From positions 1,928,001 through 1,992,000 of the forward strand of contig NZ_CP025536.1 of the NCBI RefSeq assembly GCF_002953735.1: DNA of 64,000 nucleotides. The letters are read 5' to 3'. The translations under genes and the position numbers were made by a program. Source of the stretch: Streptococcus pluranimalium. Its GTDB lineage: Bacteria > Bacillota > Bacilli > Lactobacillales > Streptococcaceae. The notes beneath the pieces were generated by a model. That model made no database searches. It had not been told where the DNA came from and saw only the letters and a list, made by a program, of their open reading frames with translations. Positions 7,214-16,739 of the stretch are shown here, piece by piece. The first letter of the stretch is position 1. Every line of letters starts with the position of its first letter.

Positions 7214-9433
7214 GCCATTGGTACGCTTAACAGAATACACATCCGGAATAATCTTAATCTTATCAACAACCGAAGTCAGTTCTGAAACATTTGGAATACC
7301 AAAGGTCACGTGAATATTGGCAAATTTCATATCTCTACTTGGTTGCGCATGGAAAGAAGAAATATTTTTGGTAGCATTGGACACGATTTGAATAACGTCG
7401 TTGAGAATCCCTGAGCGATTAAGGCCATAGATATCGATTTCAGCTTGATACTCTTTCCGCGAATTAGCATCATCCCACTCTACCTCAATCAAACGTTGTT
7501 CATAGCCCTCTTGACTCTTGATATTATGACAATCTTGACGGTGAATAGCAACTCCACGCCCTTTGGTGATATAGCCTTCAATAGGATCACCTGGAACTGG
7601 GCTACAACATTTGGCGATACGCATGAGAAGTCCCGAGGCTCCTTGAATGATAACACCATTTTCATCACTCTTAACCTTCAAGACATCCTTCTTCTCAGCC
7701 TTAACCTCTCCACCCTTCATAAGCTCTTCGGCTTCTGCCTTGACTCGAGCACGCTCTTCTTCACGACGCTCTTTTTCAGTCAATTTATTAAAGACACTAA
7801 CAGGGCTGATATCCCCGAAGCCTACAGCTGCATAAAGAGCTTCTTCACTTTTTACGCTAAGTCTTGGAAGAATTTCCTCAATATGTTTCTTCTCAAGATA
7901 CTTGTTAGCAACATATCCTTGTTCTTGGAAATAGTCCACCAAGAGCTCACGCCCCTTGTTGACAGACATTTCCTTGTCTTGGTTCTTGAAAAACTGACGG
8001 ATTTTATTGCGAGCCTTAGTTGTTTTGACCATCTTAATCCAGTCACGACTAGGACCAAAAGAATTACTATTCGTCACGATTTCAACCACATCGCCCGTTT
8101 TTAATTTGGCAGTCAGAGGAACCATACGACCATTAACCTTAGCACCCGTAGCTTTTTCACCAACTTGGGTATGGATAGCATAGGCAAAGTCAATCGGTCC
8201 TGAATCTTTCGGCAATTCTTGCACAGCACCTGTTGGTGTGAAGACATAAATCCGTTCTGAGAAGATATCTTCCTTAACAGAATCAACAAAGTCAACCGCA
8301 TCACCATTGGAAGCATCCTGCAATTCAACAAGATCTTTAATCCAGTTCATGCCTAAGGCAGACTCTTTTTGATCAACCTTAGTTGTAATGCCTTTTTTAT
8401 AAGCCCAGTGAGCCGCCACCCCAAACTCCGCCACTTGGTGCATATCCTTGGTACGAATTTGAATCTCAATTGGTCCCTTAGGCCCATAAACTGTCGTATG
8501 AATAGACTGATAGCCATTAGCTTTAGGATTAGCAATGTAATCTTTAAAACGACCAGGCATTGGGCGCCAGAGCTCATGAATATAACCAAGCATAGCATAG
8601 ACATCGCTCTGAGTTTCCATAACGCAACGAATGGCAATCAAATCATAAATCTGATCAAAGCGTTTCTTCTTGTCACGCATTTTGCGATAGATGGAATAGA
8701 TATGTTTGGGACGTCCATAGACCTCACCAAAGACCCCCTCTTCTTCTGTTGTTGACTTGATTTTATTCACAATTTCATCCACAAGTTCTTCACGTTCACG
8801 ACGTTTTTCCTTCATCATGTGGGAAATTTTATAAAATTCAACTTCATTAAGATAGCGAAAAGACAGATCTTCTAGTTCCCATTTGATACGACTAATACCA
8901 AGACGGTGGGCTAGAGGGGCATAGATCTCCATAGTCTCTCGAGAGATACGCTCTTGCTTATCCTTACGTAAATGTTTCAAGGTGCGCATGTTATGCAGAC
9001 GGTCAGCCAGTTTCACCAAAATGACACGAATGTCCTTGGACATAGCCATCAACATCTTACGATGATTCTCCGCTAGCTGCTCAGCATGTGATTTATACTC
9101 TACTTTACCAAGTTTAGTCACGCCATCGACAATATTACGAACATCCTTGCCAAATAGCTCTTCAATATCACCCAAGGTAAAGTTGGTGTCCTCAACAACA
9201 TCATGAAGGAAGCCACAGGCAACAGTCACAGCATCCAAATGCAAGCCAGCTAAGATACCAGCAACTTGGATAGGATGAATAATGTAAGGCTCACCAGACT
9301 TGCGGTACTGTTCCTTATGCGCCTTTTCCGCACACTCCAGCCCCTTTTTCACTAATGCGAGATCCTCTTCCATCATGTATTGCGCTGCTAGTGCAACAAC
9401 TTCCTGACCAGTTAAATCAACTGTTTTTGCCAT
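7211..9433 (-). CDS. relA: Bifunctional (p)ppGpp synthetase/hydrolase (Rel)
   Basis: This enzyme makes and degrades the stringent-response alarmone (p)ppGpp. Its 740 residues are the usual length. An N-terminal HD hydrolase domain is seen, with His53 in YIIHPIQVAG and the HD pair at 77-78 in GFLHDVVEDT, so the hydrolase appears intact. The synthetase domain follows (about 240-350, including GYQSIHTTVYGP), then a TGS domain (about 390-450) and a C-terminal ACT domain (about 665-740). It is the single long Rel protein typical of streptococci. A clear promoter was not assigned. The stop codon lies inside an inverted repeat. Confidence 0.97.
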   Translation of the reverse strand: MAKTVDLTGQEVVALAAQYMMEEDLALVKKGLECAEKAHKEQYRKSGEPYIIHPIQVAGILAGLHLDAVTVACGFLHDVVEDTNFTLGDIEELFGKDVRNIVDGVTKLGKVEYKSHAEQLAENHRKMLMAMSKDIRVILVKLADRLHNMRTLKHLRKDKQERISRETMEIYAPLAHRLGISRIKWELEDLSFRYLNEVEFYKISHMMKEKRREREELVDEIVNKIKSTTEEEGVFGEVYGRPKHIYSIYRKMRDKKKRFDQIYDLIAIRCVMETQSDVYAMLGYIHELWRPMPGRFKDYIANPKANGYQSIHTTVYGPKGPIEIQIRTKDMHQVAEFGVAAHWAYKKGITTKVDQKESALGMNWIKDLVELQDASNGDAVDFVDSVKEDIFSERIYVFTPTGAVQELPKDSGPIDFAYAIHTQVGEKATGAKVNGRMVPLTAKLKTGDVVEIVTNSNSFGPSRDWIKMVKTTKARNKIRQFFKNQDKEMSVNKGRELLVDYFQEQGYVANKYLEKKHIEEILPRLSVKSEEALYAAVGFGDISPVSVFNKLTEKERREEERARVKAEAEELMKGGEVKAEKKDVLKVKSDENGVIIQGASGLLMRIAKCCSPVPGDPIEGYITKGRGVAIHRQDCHNIKSQEGYEQRLIEVEWDDANSRKEYQAEIDIYGLNRSGILNDVIQIVSNATKNISSFHAQPSRDMKFANIHVTFGIPNVSELTSVVDKIKIIPDVYSVKRTNG

Positions 9434-9612
9434 TCTAACTACCTACCCAATCTTAGACTCTTATCGTGTAACTATTTTAACACGATTTTTTAGAAAAAGG
9501 AACGAGAGCTCTCTCTAATCGCTCATTTTGTAAGATTTGACAGAATATTAGATTAAAAACAAATATTAATTCATCCTTTTTGAAATAACGTTCGTTTTAT
9601 TTGAAAATCTTA

Positions 9613-9641
9613 TTGATGAAAAGGGTTGCTTTTTATATAAT
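9613..9641 (+). promoter_or_regulatory. Promoter of the CpdB-like nucleotidase gene
   Basis: A -35 box TTGATG (9613-9618) and a perfect -10 box TATAAT (9636-9641) are separated by 17 bases, the optimal sigma-A spacing. The start codon follows 35 bases later. Confidence 0.75.
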
Positions 9642-9676
9642 GTTAATGCAAGTTATTTTTGAAAAAAGGAGATCCT

Positions 9677-12139
9677 ATGTCAAAGCATTATTGGTCAAAA
9701 AGCGCTCTATTATTATCTCTTCTAGCTGCCACAGCAAGTGCGAGCCTTGTGCAAGCAGAAGAAACAAATAGCCCAGCATCATCAGCTGATACCAATGCCG
9801 TTAACCAGCCAGCTCCTACTACTGATACAACAGTAGCTGGAAATGATAGTAGCCAACCCCTTGTGCCAGAATCATCCGTTGAAAAAACTCAACCACTTGA
9901 TGAAACAGAAGGATTAGCTAATGCAACAGCTGCTCAGCCTCTTGTAGATAACACAGCTGATGCCGTCGCTCCTCAAGAAGGACAAGAGGTGGATGTTCGT
10001 ATATTGTCAACGACTGACTTACATACCAATCTTGTCAACTATGACTACTATCAAGATAAAGCTTCTCAAACTATTGGTTTGGCCAAAACAGCCGTTTTGA
10101 TTGACCATGCTAAGGCTGAAAATAGTAATGTCATCCTCGTTGACAATGGTGACCTTATCCAAGGAACACCCCTTGGAACTTATAAGGCTTTGGTTGATCG
10201 TGTCGAAAAAGGAGAGCAACATCCTATGTACGCTGCTCTCGATGCCTTAGGTTTCGATGCCTCAACACTTGGTAATCATGAATTTAACTACGGTCTTGAT
10301 TACCTTAAAAATGTGATCTCAACCGCTGGTCTTCCTGTGGTCAATGCTAATGTTATTGATGCTACTAGCAATCAACCGCTCTTTAAACAATACGAAATCA
10401 TCACTAAAACCTTTAAAGATGCTGGAGGAAAACAGGTTAACCTTAATATTGGTATTACAGGAATCGTACCCCCACAAATCCTCAACTGGGATAAGGCAAA
10501 CTTAGAAGGCAAAGTGACTGTTCGTGATTCCGTTAAAGCTTTAGAAGAATTGGTCCCTAAAATTCGTCAAGCTGGAGCTGACATCGTCCTTGTCCTATCT
10601 CACTCTGGTATCGGTGATGACGAATACCACGAAGGCGAAGAGAATGTCGGTTACCAAATTGCTGGTATCGAAGGGGTTGATGCTGTTGTAACAGGGCACT
10701 CACACGCCGAATTCCCATCAGGAGATGACACTGGTTTTTATGAAAAATATCCCAATGTTGACGGCGTTAATGGCACAATCCATGGAACGCCTGTTACTAT
10801 GGCTGGTAAATATGGCGACCACCTTGGAGTAATTGATCTTGGCTTGACTTATACCAACGGTAAATGGCAAGTGACTAAGAGTCGCGCTGAAATCCGCGAA
10901 ATTGACAAAAAAAGTGATGTGGCTGATCCAACCGTTATAGCTATCGCTAACGAAGCCCACCAAGGAACGATTGCTTATGTCCGTAACCAAGTTGGAACAA
11001 CAACTGCACCAATCACTAGTTACTTCGCCTTGGTTAAGGATGATTCTTCTGTCCAAATTGTGAATAATGCGCAAATCTGGTATGCTAAGCAAGAACTAGC
11101 TGGGACACCTGAAGCAGAGCTGCCAATTCTTTCAGCTGCTGCACCATTCAAAGCAGGTACTCGTGGTGATGCCACTGCCTATACTGATATCCCTGCGGGG
11201 CCAATCGCTATCAAAAATGTCGCAGATCTTTACCTCTACGATAATGTCACAGCTATCTTGAAAGTGACCGGCGCAGATATTAAAGAATGGTTGGAAATGT
11301 CAGCCGGGCAGTTCAATCAAATTGATCCAAACAGTACAGACCCCCAAAATTTAATCAATACGTCTTACCGTACCTATAACTTTGATGTGATTGACGGTAT
11401 CACTTACGAATTTGACATCACTCAACCAAACAAATATGACAAAGATGGTAATCTGGTTAACGCAGATGCCAGTCGCGTGCGTAACCTTATGTACAATGGC
11501 CAAGCAATTAACCCTAATCAAGAATTTATCGTTGTCACCAATAACTACCGTGCTAGCGGAAACTTCCCAGGTGTTCGAAACGCCACCACTAACCGTTTGC
11601 TAAACTTGGAAAACCGTCAAGCCATCATCAACTACATCTTAGCTGAAAAGACGATCAACCCATCTGCTGATGGCAACTGGCGTTTTGCTAATACCATCAA
11701 AGGACTTGACGTTCGCTTCCAAACAGCTGATAGCGCTAAAGTATTGGTTGGTGGCAGTGAAGAACTCGTCTACCTTAATCCTTCTGCTGAGATGGAAGGC
11801 TTTGGAGATTATCGTTTTGTCTACACAGAACCAGTCGTGGCAACACCAACTCCAACAGTTGCTACAAATGGTAATCCAGCAGCTACAGTATCAAGCACAA
11901 AACTCGACCCGAGAACACAAGCAGCCATCCACAGCTTAGCTGCAAATGCTTATGCCCAAACATTAGCTGCTAAAACTAACCAGAGTTCTCAAGCAAATGT
12001 AACGCAAAAAAGATTCTCTCAACAAAACCATAAAAAGACCCTTCCAAACACTGGCGAAACAAGTGGTTTATGGATGACAATCCTAGGATTTGCCAGCCTT
12101 GGATTTGTTGCCAAAATCAAAAATCGTAAAGAAAGCTAA
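9677..12139 (+). CDS. cpdB: LPXTG-anchored 2',3'-cyclic-nucleotide 2'-phosphodiesterase/3'-nucleotidase (CpdB-like)
   Basis: This surface enzyme cleaves extracellular (cyclic) nucleotides, either to salvage nucleosides or to remove immune-active cyclic dinucleotides as related streptococcal proteins do. The start is ATG 9677, with AAGGAG at 9666-9671; an upstream TTG at 9659 has no such site. The layout is a signal peptide ending near VQAEE, a Thr/Ser/Pro-rich spacer, then a calcineurin-like phosphoesterase with STTDLHTN (Asp114, His116), DNGDLIQG, TLGNHEFNYG and VTGHSHAEF. A 5'-nucleotidase C-terminal domain follows, then LPNTGE near residue 789, a membrane segment and a basic tail. The DLHTNLVNYDYYQDK stretch is CpdB-like rather than UshA-like. 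It is monocistronic. Confidence 0.9.
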   Translation: MSKHYWSKSALLLSLLAATASASLVQAEETNSPASSADTNAVNQPAPTTDTTVAGNDSSQPLVPESSVEKTQPLDETEGLANATAAQPLVDNTADAVAPQEGQEVDVRILSTTDLHTNLVNYDYYQDKASQTIGLAKTAVLIDHAKAENSNVILVDNGDLIQGTPLGTYKALVDRVEKGEQHPMYAALDALGFDASTLGNHEFNYGLDYLKNVISTAGLPVVNANVIDATSNQPLFKQYEIITKTFKDAGGKQVNLNIGITGIVPPQILNWDKANLEGKVTVRDSVKALEELVPKIRQAGADIVLVLSHSGIGDDEYHEGEENVGYQIAGIEGVDAVVTGHSHAEFPSGDDTGFYEKYPNVDGVNGTIHGTPVTMAGKYGDHLGVIDLGLTYTNGKWQVTKSRAEIREIDKKSDVADPTVIAIANEAHQGTIAYVRNQVGTTTAPITSYFALVKDDSSVQIVNNAQIWYAKQELAGTPEAELPILSAAAPFKAGTRGDATAYTDIPAGPIAIKNVADLYLYDNVTAILKVTGADIKEWLEMSAGQFNQIDPNSTDPQNLINTSYRTYNFDVIDGITYEFDITQPNKYDKDGNLVNADASRVRNLMYNGQAINPNQEFIVVTNNYRASGNFPGVRNATTNRLLNLENRQAIINYILAEKTINPSADGNWRFANTIKGLDVRFQTADSAKVLVGGSEELVYLNPSAEMEGFGDYRFVYTEPVVATPTPTVATNGNPAATVSSTKLDPRTQAAIHSLAANAYAQTLAAKTNQSSQANVTQKRFSQQNHKKTLPNTGETSGLWMTILGFASLGFVAKIKNRKES

Positions 12140-12152
12140 GGTTGCTAACTAG

Positions 12153-12179
12153 AAAATCCACTCAATGAAGTGGATTTTT
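12153..12179 (+). terminator. Rho-independent terminator after cpdB
   Basis: The 10-bp stem AAAATCCACT / AGTGGATTTT has a 6-base loop and ends in a T-run, 13 bases behind the stop codon. Confidence 0.85.
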
Positions 12180-12219
12180 CGTATGAAATAAGATTTGACT
12201 CTAGTTCTCCCTAAGACTA

Positions 12220-12228
12220 TGCTATAAT
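12220..12228 (+). promoter_or_regulatory. Extended -10 promoter of nrdI
   Basis: TGCTATAAT is a perfect extended -10 element (TGnTATAAT). No good -35 box lies at the proper distance, which extended -10 promoters can tolerate. It is 37 bases before the nrdI start. Confidence 0.6.
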
Positions 12229-12265
12229 AAACATTGTGAAAACTACATTTTGTTATGGAGGTCTT

Positions 12266-12733
12266 ATGAAATCACTCACCCTTGTCTATGTCAGTCTCAG
12301 TGGAAATACGCATAGCTTTGTCACGCGCTTCGCTCGCTTTCTCAAAGAAAAGCACAACATTGACTCTAGATTGATTAACATCAAAGACCTCAAGCATGAA
12401 ACTTTCCCAGTCAAAGAAGACTTTTTAGCGCTCTTACCAACCTATCTTGAAGGTGGTAACGGACTTGATAACGGCGATACCGAAATTTTGACAACGCCTT
12501 TGCGTCAATTTATCGCAGCACATGACAACTACAAAAACTGTTTTGGCATCATTGGGTCTGGCAATCGTAACTTCAATAATCAATATTGCCTCTCAGCTAA
12601 GCAGTATGCTGAACAGTTTGGCTTTCCTATGCTAGCTGACTTTGAACTCAGAGGCACCTCAGCTGACATCGAGCGGATTGCGCCAATTGTTCTCAAGGCT
12701 TGGGAAGCTTTTGGAGCCGCCGATGAATCCTAA
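12266..12733 (+). CDS. nrdI: NrdI-family flavodoxin-like protein
   Basis: NrdI is a small flavoprotein that helps assemble the dimanganese-tyrosyl cofactor of class Ib ribonucleotide reductase. Residues 1-15 carry the flavodoxin phosphate-loop signature, [12 protein letters not shown], and the [16 protein letters not shown] segment in the middle is typical of NrdI. ATG 12266 is preceded by GGAGG at 12257-12261; an earlier GTG at 12236 has no such site. The protein is 155 residues long. No nrdE, nrdF or nrdH gene is near, a frequent situation in streptococci. Its 3' end overlaps the next gene by 11 bases. Confidence 0.9.
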   Translation: MKSLTLVYVSLSGNTHSFVTRFARFLKEKHNIDSRLINIKDLKHETFPVKEDFLALLPTYLEGGNGLDNGDTEILTTPLRQFIAAHDNYKNCFGIIGSGNRNFNNQYCLSAKQYAEQFGFPMLADFELRGTSADIERIAPIVLKAWEAFGAADES

Positions 12734-13571
12734 CCACAAGCCCTATCAAGTCTATAATCTCAAAGAGAAAAAAGAAAATGGGAATATCCTAACTCAACAT
12801 GTACCCTTCGGTATCATTGTTCTCATTAATTCAATTTCTACTGTGACAGCTTATTTTGTTCCAATTTTAATGATTAGTCTATTGATACTTCTCATTTATC
12901 TGCTGGCTACTGCACCCAAAAGAGCCAGAATAAAGGCTAAACAAACTATCATCCAAGCTTTTAACGAGCAGCTAACAGCAACTTATCAAAAGCTTATTGA
13001 AATGGAAGATGACTACCAAAATCAGCGTTTGGTTCAGATGGCAGCTACTGGTCGGCAGGGATTGGAAAATATCAGCTTGATTCGCCATTCCTTACAACTG
13101 CAACAAGCAAACCTTTCAGATGACTTCTATGAACATGTGGTCACATCTACCAATGAGTTGGAAAATGATATCAAATCATACTTCCAGCTAACAGGCTTCT
13201 CTCCCCAAAAAGTCCTAACAAAGGAAGAAGAACCTATTATCAACTTTGCCCCTGAAATTATTAACACTTATCGACAAATCATCAGTGACCATCAGCATTA
13301 TGTCGCAAAGTTAACGGATTCTGAATTGCCTAATAAATCAGAACTCCTAGCCCTTCATGATACTGAAATGAAGAGGTTTGAGGATATTCTTAAAGGCTAT
13401 ATTGCCATGAAGCAATCTCCCAAAGATTTTTATGACGTTGATAGCCGCCTCCTTAAAGCTAAAAAATCCTTGAAAGAATTTGACTTAAAACTTGATAACG
13501 ATCTTCGTCACATCAATGAAGAGCTGTTACACGACTTTGATATTAGTTTGCACTTACAAGACAATAAGTAA
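12723..13571 (+). CDS. Membrane-anchored coiled-coil protein of unknown function
   Basis: I do not recognise the family. The 282-residue protein has a short polar N-terminus, a hydrophobic stretch at about residues 27-60 (one or two membrane spans), then a long charged, helical domain rich in Glu, Lys and Gln with coiled-coil character, presumably cytoplasmic. ATG 12723 is chosen because TTGGAG ends 6 bases before it and the start overlaps the nrdI stop, a sign of translational coupling. An in-frame ATG at 12642 lies deep inside nrdI and is unlikely. Confidence 0.72.
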   Translation: MNPNHKPYQVYNLKEKKENGNILTQHVPFGIIVLINSISTVTAYFVPILMISLLILLIYLLATAPKRARIKAKQTIIQAFNEQLTATYQKLIEMEDDYQNQRLVQMAATGRQGLENISLIRHSLQLQQANLSDDFYEHVVTSTNELENDIKSYFQLTGFSPQKVLTKEEEPIINFAPEIINTYRQIISDHQHYVAKLTDSELPNKSELLALHDTEMKRFEDILKGYIAMKQSPKDFYDVDSRLLKAKKSLKEFDLKLDNDLRHINEELLHDFDISLHLQDNK

Positions 13572-13595
13572 CCCTACTCTCAGAAAGGAACTCAC

Positions 13596-14633
13596 ATGAA
13601 AACAACTGTTGATTACATCACTACCCTAACCAATATCCCATCACCAACTGGTTTCACCAAAACGATTATGAATTATATCGTGTCAGAATTGCAAAGCTTT
13701 GGTTATGAGCCTGTTCGCACACATAAAGGCGGTGTTATGGTTTCTGTGACCGGAAAAGACGACGATAAACACCGTATTGTAACAGCCCATTTAGACACTC
13801 TCGGTGCCATGGTTCGTGCTATTAAACCAGACGGTCGTCTCAAAATGGACTTGGTTGGCGGCTTTGTTTACAATGCCATCGAAGGTGAAAACTGTACGGT
13901 TCATGTTGCTAAAAATGGTAAGGAAATCTCTGGTACTATCCTCATGCACCAAACTTCTATCCATGTCTATAAAGACGCTGGTACAGCTGAACGTAACCAG
14001 GCTAATATGGAAGTTCGTTTGGATGAAAAAGTAACCACTGCCGAGGAAACACGTGCTTTAGGGATTGAAGTTGGCGATTTCATTTCCTTTGATCCTCGTG
14101 TTGTCGTGACACCAAACGGTTTCATCAAATCTCGTCACTTAGATGACAAGGTCAGCGCAGCCATTCTCCTAGAGCTCTTAAAAACCTACAAGGATGAAGG
14201 AATCGAACTCCCATATACAACCCACTTCTACTTCTCAGCATTCGAAGAAGTCGGACACGGTGCCAACTCAAGTCTCCCAAGCCAAACGGTGGAATACCTA
14301 GCAGTTGATATGGGAGCTATGGGAGATGATCAAGCAACAGACGAATACACGGTGTCTATCTGTGTCAAAGACGCTTCAGGTCCTTACCACTATGAACTCC
14401 GACAACATATGGTAGCTCTTTGTGAGACGCAAAATATCCCTTACAAACTAGATATTTACCCTTACTACGGTAGTGATGCTTCAGCTGCTGTCCGTGCCGG
14501 AGCAGAAGTCAAACACGCCCTTCTAGGTGCCGGTATCGAATCCAGCCACTCTTATGAACGCACTCATACTGATTCGGTAGAGGCAACTGAACGCTTGGTT
14601 GACGCTTACCTAAAGAGTGAAATGATTGACTAA
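13596..14633 (+). CDS. M42-family aminopeptidase
   Basis: This is a cobalt/zinc-type metallo-aminopeptidase of the glutamyl aminopeptidase/FrvX group (345 residues). The metal and catalytic residues of the family are visible: His65 and Asp67 in TAHLDTLG, Asp183 in RHLDDKVSA, Glu217-Glu218 in AFEEVGHG, Asp238 in AVDMGAMG and His324 in ERTHTDS. A ribosome-binding site AGAAAGGA lies just before ATG 13596. It differs clearly at the N-terminus from classical PepA of lactic acid bacteria, so it is treated as a paralog and no symbol is given. It is 24 bases downstream of the membrane protein, probably in the same transcript. Confidence 0.88.
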   Translation: MKTTVDYITTLTNIPSPTGFTKTIMNYIVSELQSFGYEPVRTHKGGVMVSVTGKDDDKHRIVTAHLDTLGAMVRAIKPDGRLKMDLVGGFVYNAIEGENCTVHVAKNGKEISGTILMHQTSIHVYKDAGTAERNQANMEVRLDEKVTTAEETRALGIEVGDFISFDPRVVVTPNGFIKSRHLDDKVSAAILLELLKTYKDEGIELPYTTHFYFSAFEEVGHGANSSLPSQTVEYLAVDMGAMGDDQATDEYTVSICVKDASGPYHYELRQHMVALCETQNIPYKLDIYPYYGSDASAAVRAGAEVKHALLGAGIESSHSYERTHTDSVEATERLVDAYLKSEMID

Positions 14634-14671
14634 TTGTCTTAACTATTCAGATTCCAAAGATGGAGAAAGCT

Positions 14672-15175
14672 ATGATTGAACCAATTGTCATCCCAAGTAA
14701 AAAACTCGGAAATATGGTCTATGCTCTTGGAGCACTTATATTTGTCATCTTCGGACTTCTCTTTTTATTCTCATCCGATATTGTTGCCATCTTAATAGGA
14801 CTCTTTTCGATTATCTTCTTTGGATAGGGCTTTATCATTCTTTTCAAGAGAATTTTCACCAGCCATTCCCTCCTAATTGTTGATGAGCAAGGAATGACAG
14901 ATCATTCTTCCGCTCTGGCTCTTGGTTTTGTTCCCTGGGAAGATATTGAAAATGTCCAACTTCGCCATATGCTCAATCAGACTTTCATTAGCGTCAGTGT
15001 TAAAGATCAAGAAGCTTACCTTGCTAAAATGAGCACCTTACAACGTAATGCTACCAAAGCGAACCTCAAAATGGGTTATCCACTGATAAACATCACTCTT
15101 AATACATCAGGAAAAAATCCGAGAACTGTCTATCAAGAAATCGAAGATCAGTTTGGTCATTTTTACAGAAAGTAA
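14672..15175 (+). pseudogene. Membrane protein gene interrupted by an in-frame TAG
   Basis: One reading frame runs from ATG 14672, preceded by GGAG, to the TAA at 15173-15175, broken only by a TAG at 14825-14827 (codon 52). The first part encodes two hydrophobic segments (about residues 13-52). The second part, after the stop, holds a PWEDIENVQL stretch typical of small bacterial PH-like/STM3941-type membrane proteins. That family assignment is tentative. Because a single base change would restore a 167-residue protein, this is a recent nonsense mutation, a sequencing error, or a suppressed stop. A downstream ATG at 14894 could give a 93-residue C-terminal piece but has no clear ribosome-binding site. 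Confidence 0.75.
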
Positions 15176-15181
15176 GCTACT

Positions 15182-15682
15182 ATGCCCGCAATAATCATTA
15201 TCCGAGGCAATGCGGCGTCAGGAAAAACCAGTCTAGCCTACGCTCTTCAAGAAGAAATGGGTGAAAATACCCTGTTGCTATCGCAGGATTTGTTACGACG
15301 AACCATGCTACATGCTCATGATGGCTTTGACACACCAACTATCCCAATTCTGTTAAATCTCCTTGAATATGGCTATGACAACTGTCAAACAGTGATTTTA
15401 GAAGGTATCTTGCGATCCGATTGGTACCAACCTGTCTGGCAAAAAATATTAGAACTCTATAGCATAGAACATATCTATGCCTACTACTACGATCTCCCCT
15501 TTGATGAAACCATCAAACGACATTCTGGTCGTGAGAAAGCTAAGGAATTTGGCCAAGATGCTCTTAAAAGATGGTGGGTTGACAAAGACTACCTGACAGA
15601 AATCCCTGAGACAAGGCTAACAAAAGACCTATCACTTGAAGATGCAAAAACACTCATTCTTACAGACCTCAAAAAGTCCTGA
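15182..15682 (+). CDS. P-loop kinase-like ATPase
   Basis: The 166-residue protein begins with a textbook Walker A motif, RGNAASGKTS (residues 8-17), at the end of the first beta strand. ILEGILRSDW near residue 80 and a lid-like segment, RHSGREKAKEFG, near 119-130 give the overall look of small nucleoside/uridine-kinase-like or zeta-toxin-like P-loop kinases. The substrate cannot be named. It follows the broken membrane gene by 6 bases and precedes a strong terminator, so it is the last gene of the nrdI-led row. No antitoxin-like partner is seen, so a toxin role is not favoured. Confidence 0.75.
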   Translation: MPAIIIIRGNAASGKTSLAYALQEEMGENTLLLSQDLLRRTMLHAHDGFDTPTIPILLNLLEYGYDNCQTVILEGILRSDWYQPVWQKILELYSIEHIYAYYYDLPFDETIKRHSGREKAKEFGQDALKRWWVDKDYLTEIPETRLTKDLSLEDAKTLILTDLKKS

Positions 15683-15702
15683 TTTCCTGTCAGGACTTTT
15701 CT
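15671..15702. terminator. Terminator after the P-loop kinase gene
   Basis: The 10-bp stem AAAAGTCCTG / CAGGACTTTT has a 9-base loop and T-rich ends on both sides. It sits between convergent genes and can serve both. Confidence 0.85.
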
Positions 15703-16511
15703 TATACTATCTCAATTTCCAATCCAAAATGATCGCTAACTACCGGGCTATGATCACCGTCAAAAACAATTTTTGATGAGTTGACCTTAAATGATTTATC
15801 CACAAAGGCATGGTCAACTTTGAGTGCCAAATCATTGCCTTCCCAGCCATCAATATCTGCAAGAATGGTGTGATTTCCTGAAATCTCATCAGCGATTGCA
15901 TGGCTATCCACCAAATTTAAACGACTGTTGATAACTTCTTGATAACCTTGATTTCCCGTAGGATTATTAAAGTCGCCCAGCAAAACCAAAGGATTGTCCT
16001 CCGACTCCAGAGCTTGCGCCAAGCGTGGCCACTCAATTTCAAAACCTTTTTCCCACCATGACAAATGCAAACTAACCAGTGATAGAGCTTGCCCCTCCAC
16101 ACTTGTACGGGCTAAAAGTGCACGGCGAGTGTGGTGATCTCCTGGATCCACAGCTTGAGATGCCAAGATATCCACAACCTCAATCGGTGTTTTAGATAAG
16201 ATTGCCACTCCCTCATGGAAGCGCTCATAGCCAATATGATTATATGCCCAGGCCCAGTAGTAAGTTTTCCCCTTTTCCTGCAAGGCTTCTACCAGTCTAA
16301 GCGCATAGTTGTCCTCATGAATAGGCGGATTCACCGACAAAGGCACATGATTGAACACTTGATCAGCTTCCTCACTCGTCATCAACTGATTGATTTCCTG
16401 AAGAGCAATCACATCATAATCTTCCTCTAAAACCCTTGCCACCAAATCCTCACACTTGGTCGCCATCTCCTCTTCCATCCATGAGTGCGTGTTTAGCGTT
16501 AGTAATTTCAT
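15702..16511 (-). CDS. Endonuclease/exonuclease/phosphatase-family protein
   Basis: The 269-residue protein belongs to the EEP superfamily of Mg-dependent phosphodiesterases (DNase I, exonuclease III and sphingomyelinase type). It shows the N-terminal LTLNTHSW, the metal-binding Glu in VIALQEIN, SLHLSWW, the GDFN motif in LLGDFNNP and the C-terminal SDHFGLE. No signal peptide is seen, so a cytoplasmic enzyme acting on a nucleic acid or phosphoester is likely. It lies downstream of the maltose PTS gene, as in related streptococci, but a terminator separates them. The substrate is unknown. Confidence 0.85.
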   Translation of the reverse strand: MKLLTLNTHSWMEEEMATKCEDLVARVLEEDYDVIALQEINQLMTSEEADQVFNHVPLSVNPPIHEDNYALRLVEALQEKGKTYYWAWAYNHIGYERFHEGVAILSKTPIEVVDILASQAVDPGDHHTRRALLARTSVEGQALSLVSLHLSWWEKGFEIEWPRLAQALESEDNPLVLLGDFNNPTGNQGYQEVINSRLNLVDSHAIADEISGNHTILADIDGWEGNDLALKVDHAFVDKSFKVNSSKIVFDGDHSPVVSDHFGLEIEIV

Positions 16512-16686
16512 TGAACAATCCTTTCTACCACATCTTGACTAATACACAAGTTATCCACAAAAAGTCAGTTACTACTCATAGAAAATCAAAACCTGATGAA
16601 TGACTTTTCTTGCTTAAGGTCACTTATGCCTTGGTCAACCTGCTTCACCTGCTGTTGATTTTCAGTGGGTCATTAGTCGATAAACG

Positions 16687-16716
16687 AAAGAATCCGAGTC
16701 CTAAACTCAGATTCTC
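16687..16716 (-). terminator. Terminator after the glucose/maltose PTS gene
   Basis: Read on the minus strand, GAATCTGAGT / ACTCGGATTC form a 10-bp stem with one mismatch and a 5-base loop, followed by T-rich sequence. It lies 24 bases behind the stop codon. Confidence 0.75.
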
Positions 16717-16739
16717 TTCTAATGACAGTATTGTAACAC

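Noticed and set aside
7445..8104. Long open frame on the plus strand opposite relA
   Set aside because: It is antisense to the strongly supported relA coding sequence, has no ribosome-binding site and no recognisable domain.
12642..12722. Longer start for the membrane protein behind nrdI
   Set aside because: It would lie inside nrdI in another frame and has no ribosome-binding site, while ATG 12723 has TTGGAG at the proper distance.
14894..15175. 93-codon frame taken as a separate gene
   Set aside because: It is the in-frame C-terminal part of the broken gene starting at 14672 and has no own ribosome-binding site.
15182..15682. P-loop kinase considered as a zeta-type toxin
   Set aside because: No epsilon-like antitoxin gene is adjacent and the gene sits at the end of a housekeeping row, so a general kinase call is kept.
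16573..16592. CTCATAGAAAATCAAA-like sequence after the EEP gene, similar to one near 5386
   Set aside because: The match is short and AT-rich and no flanking structure supports a repeat element.
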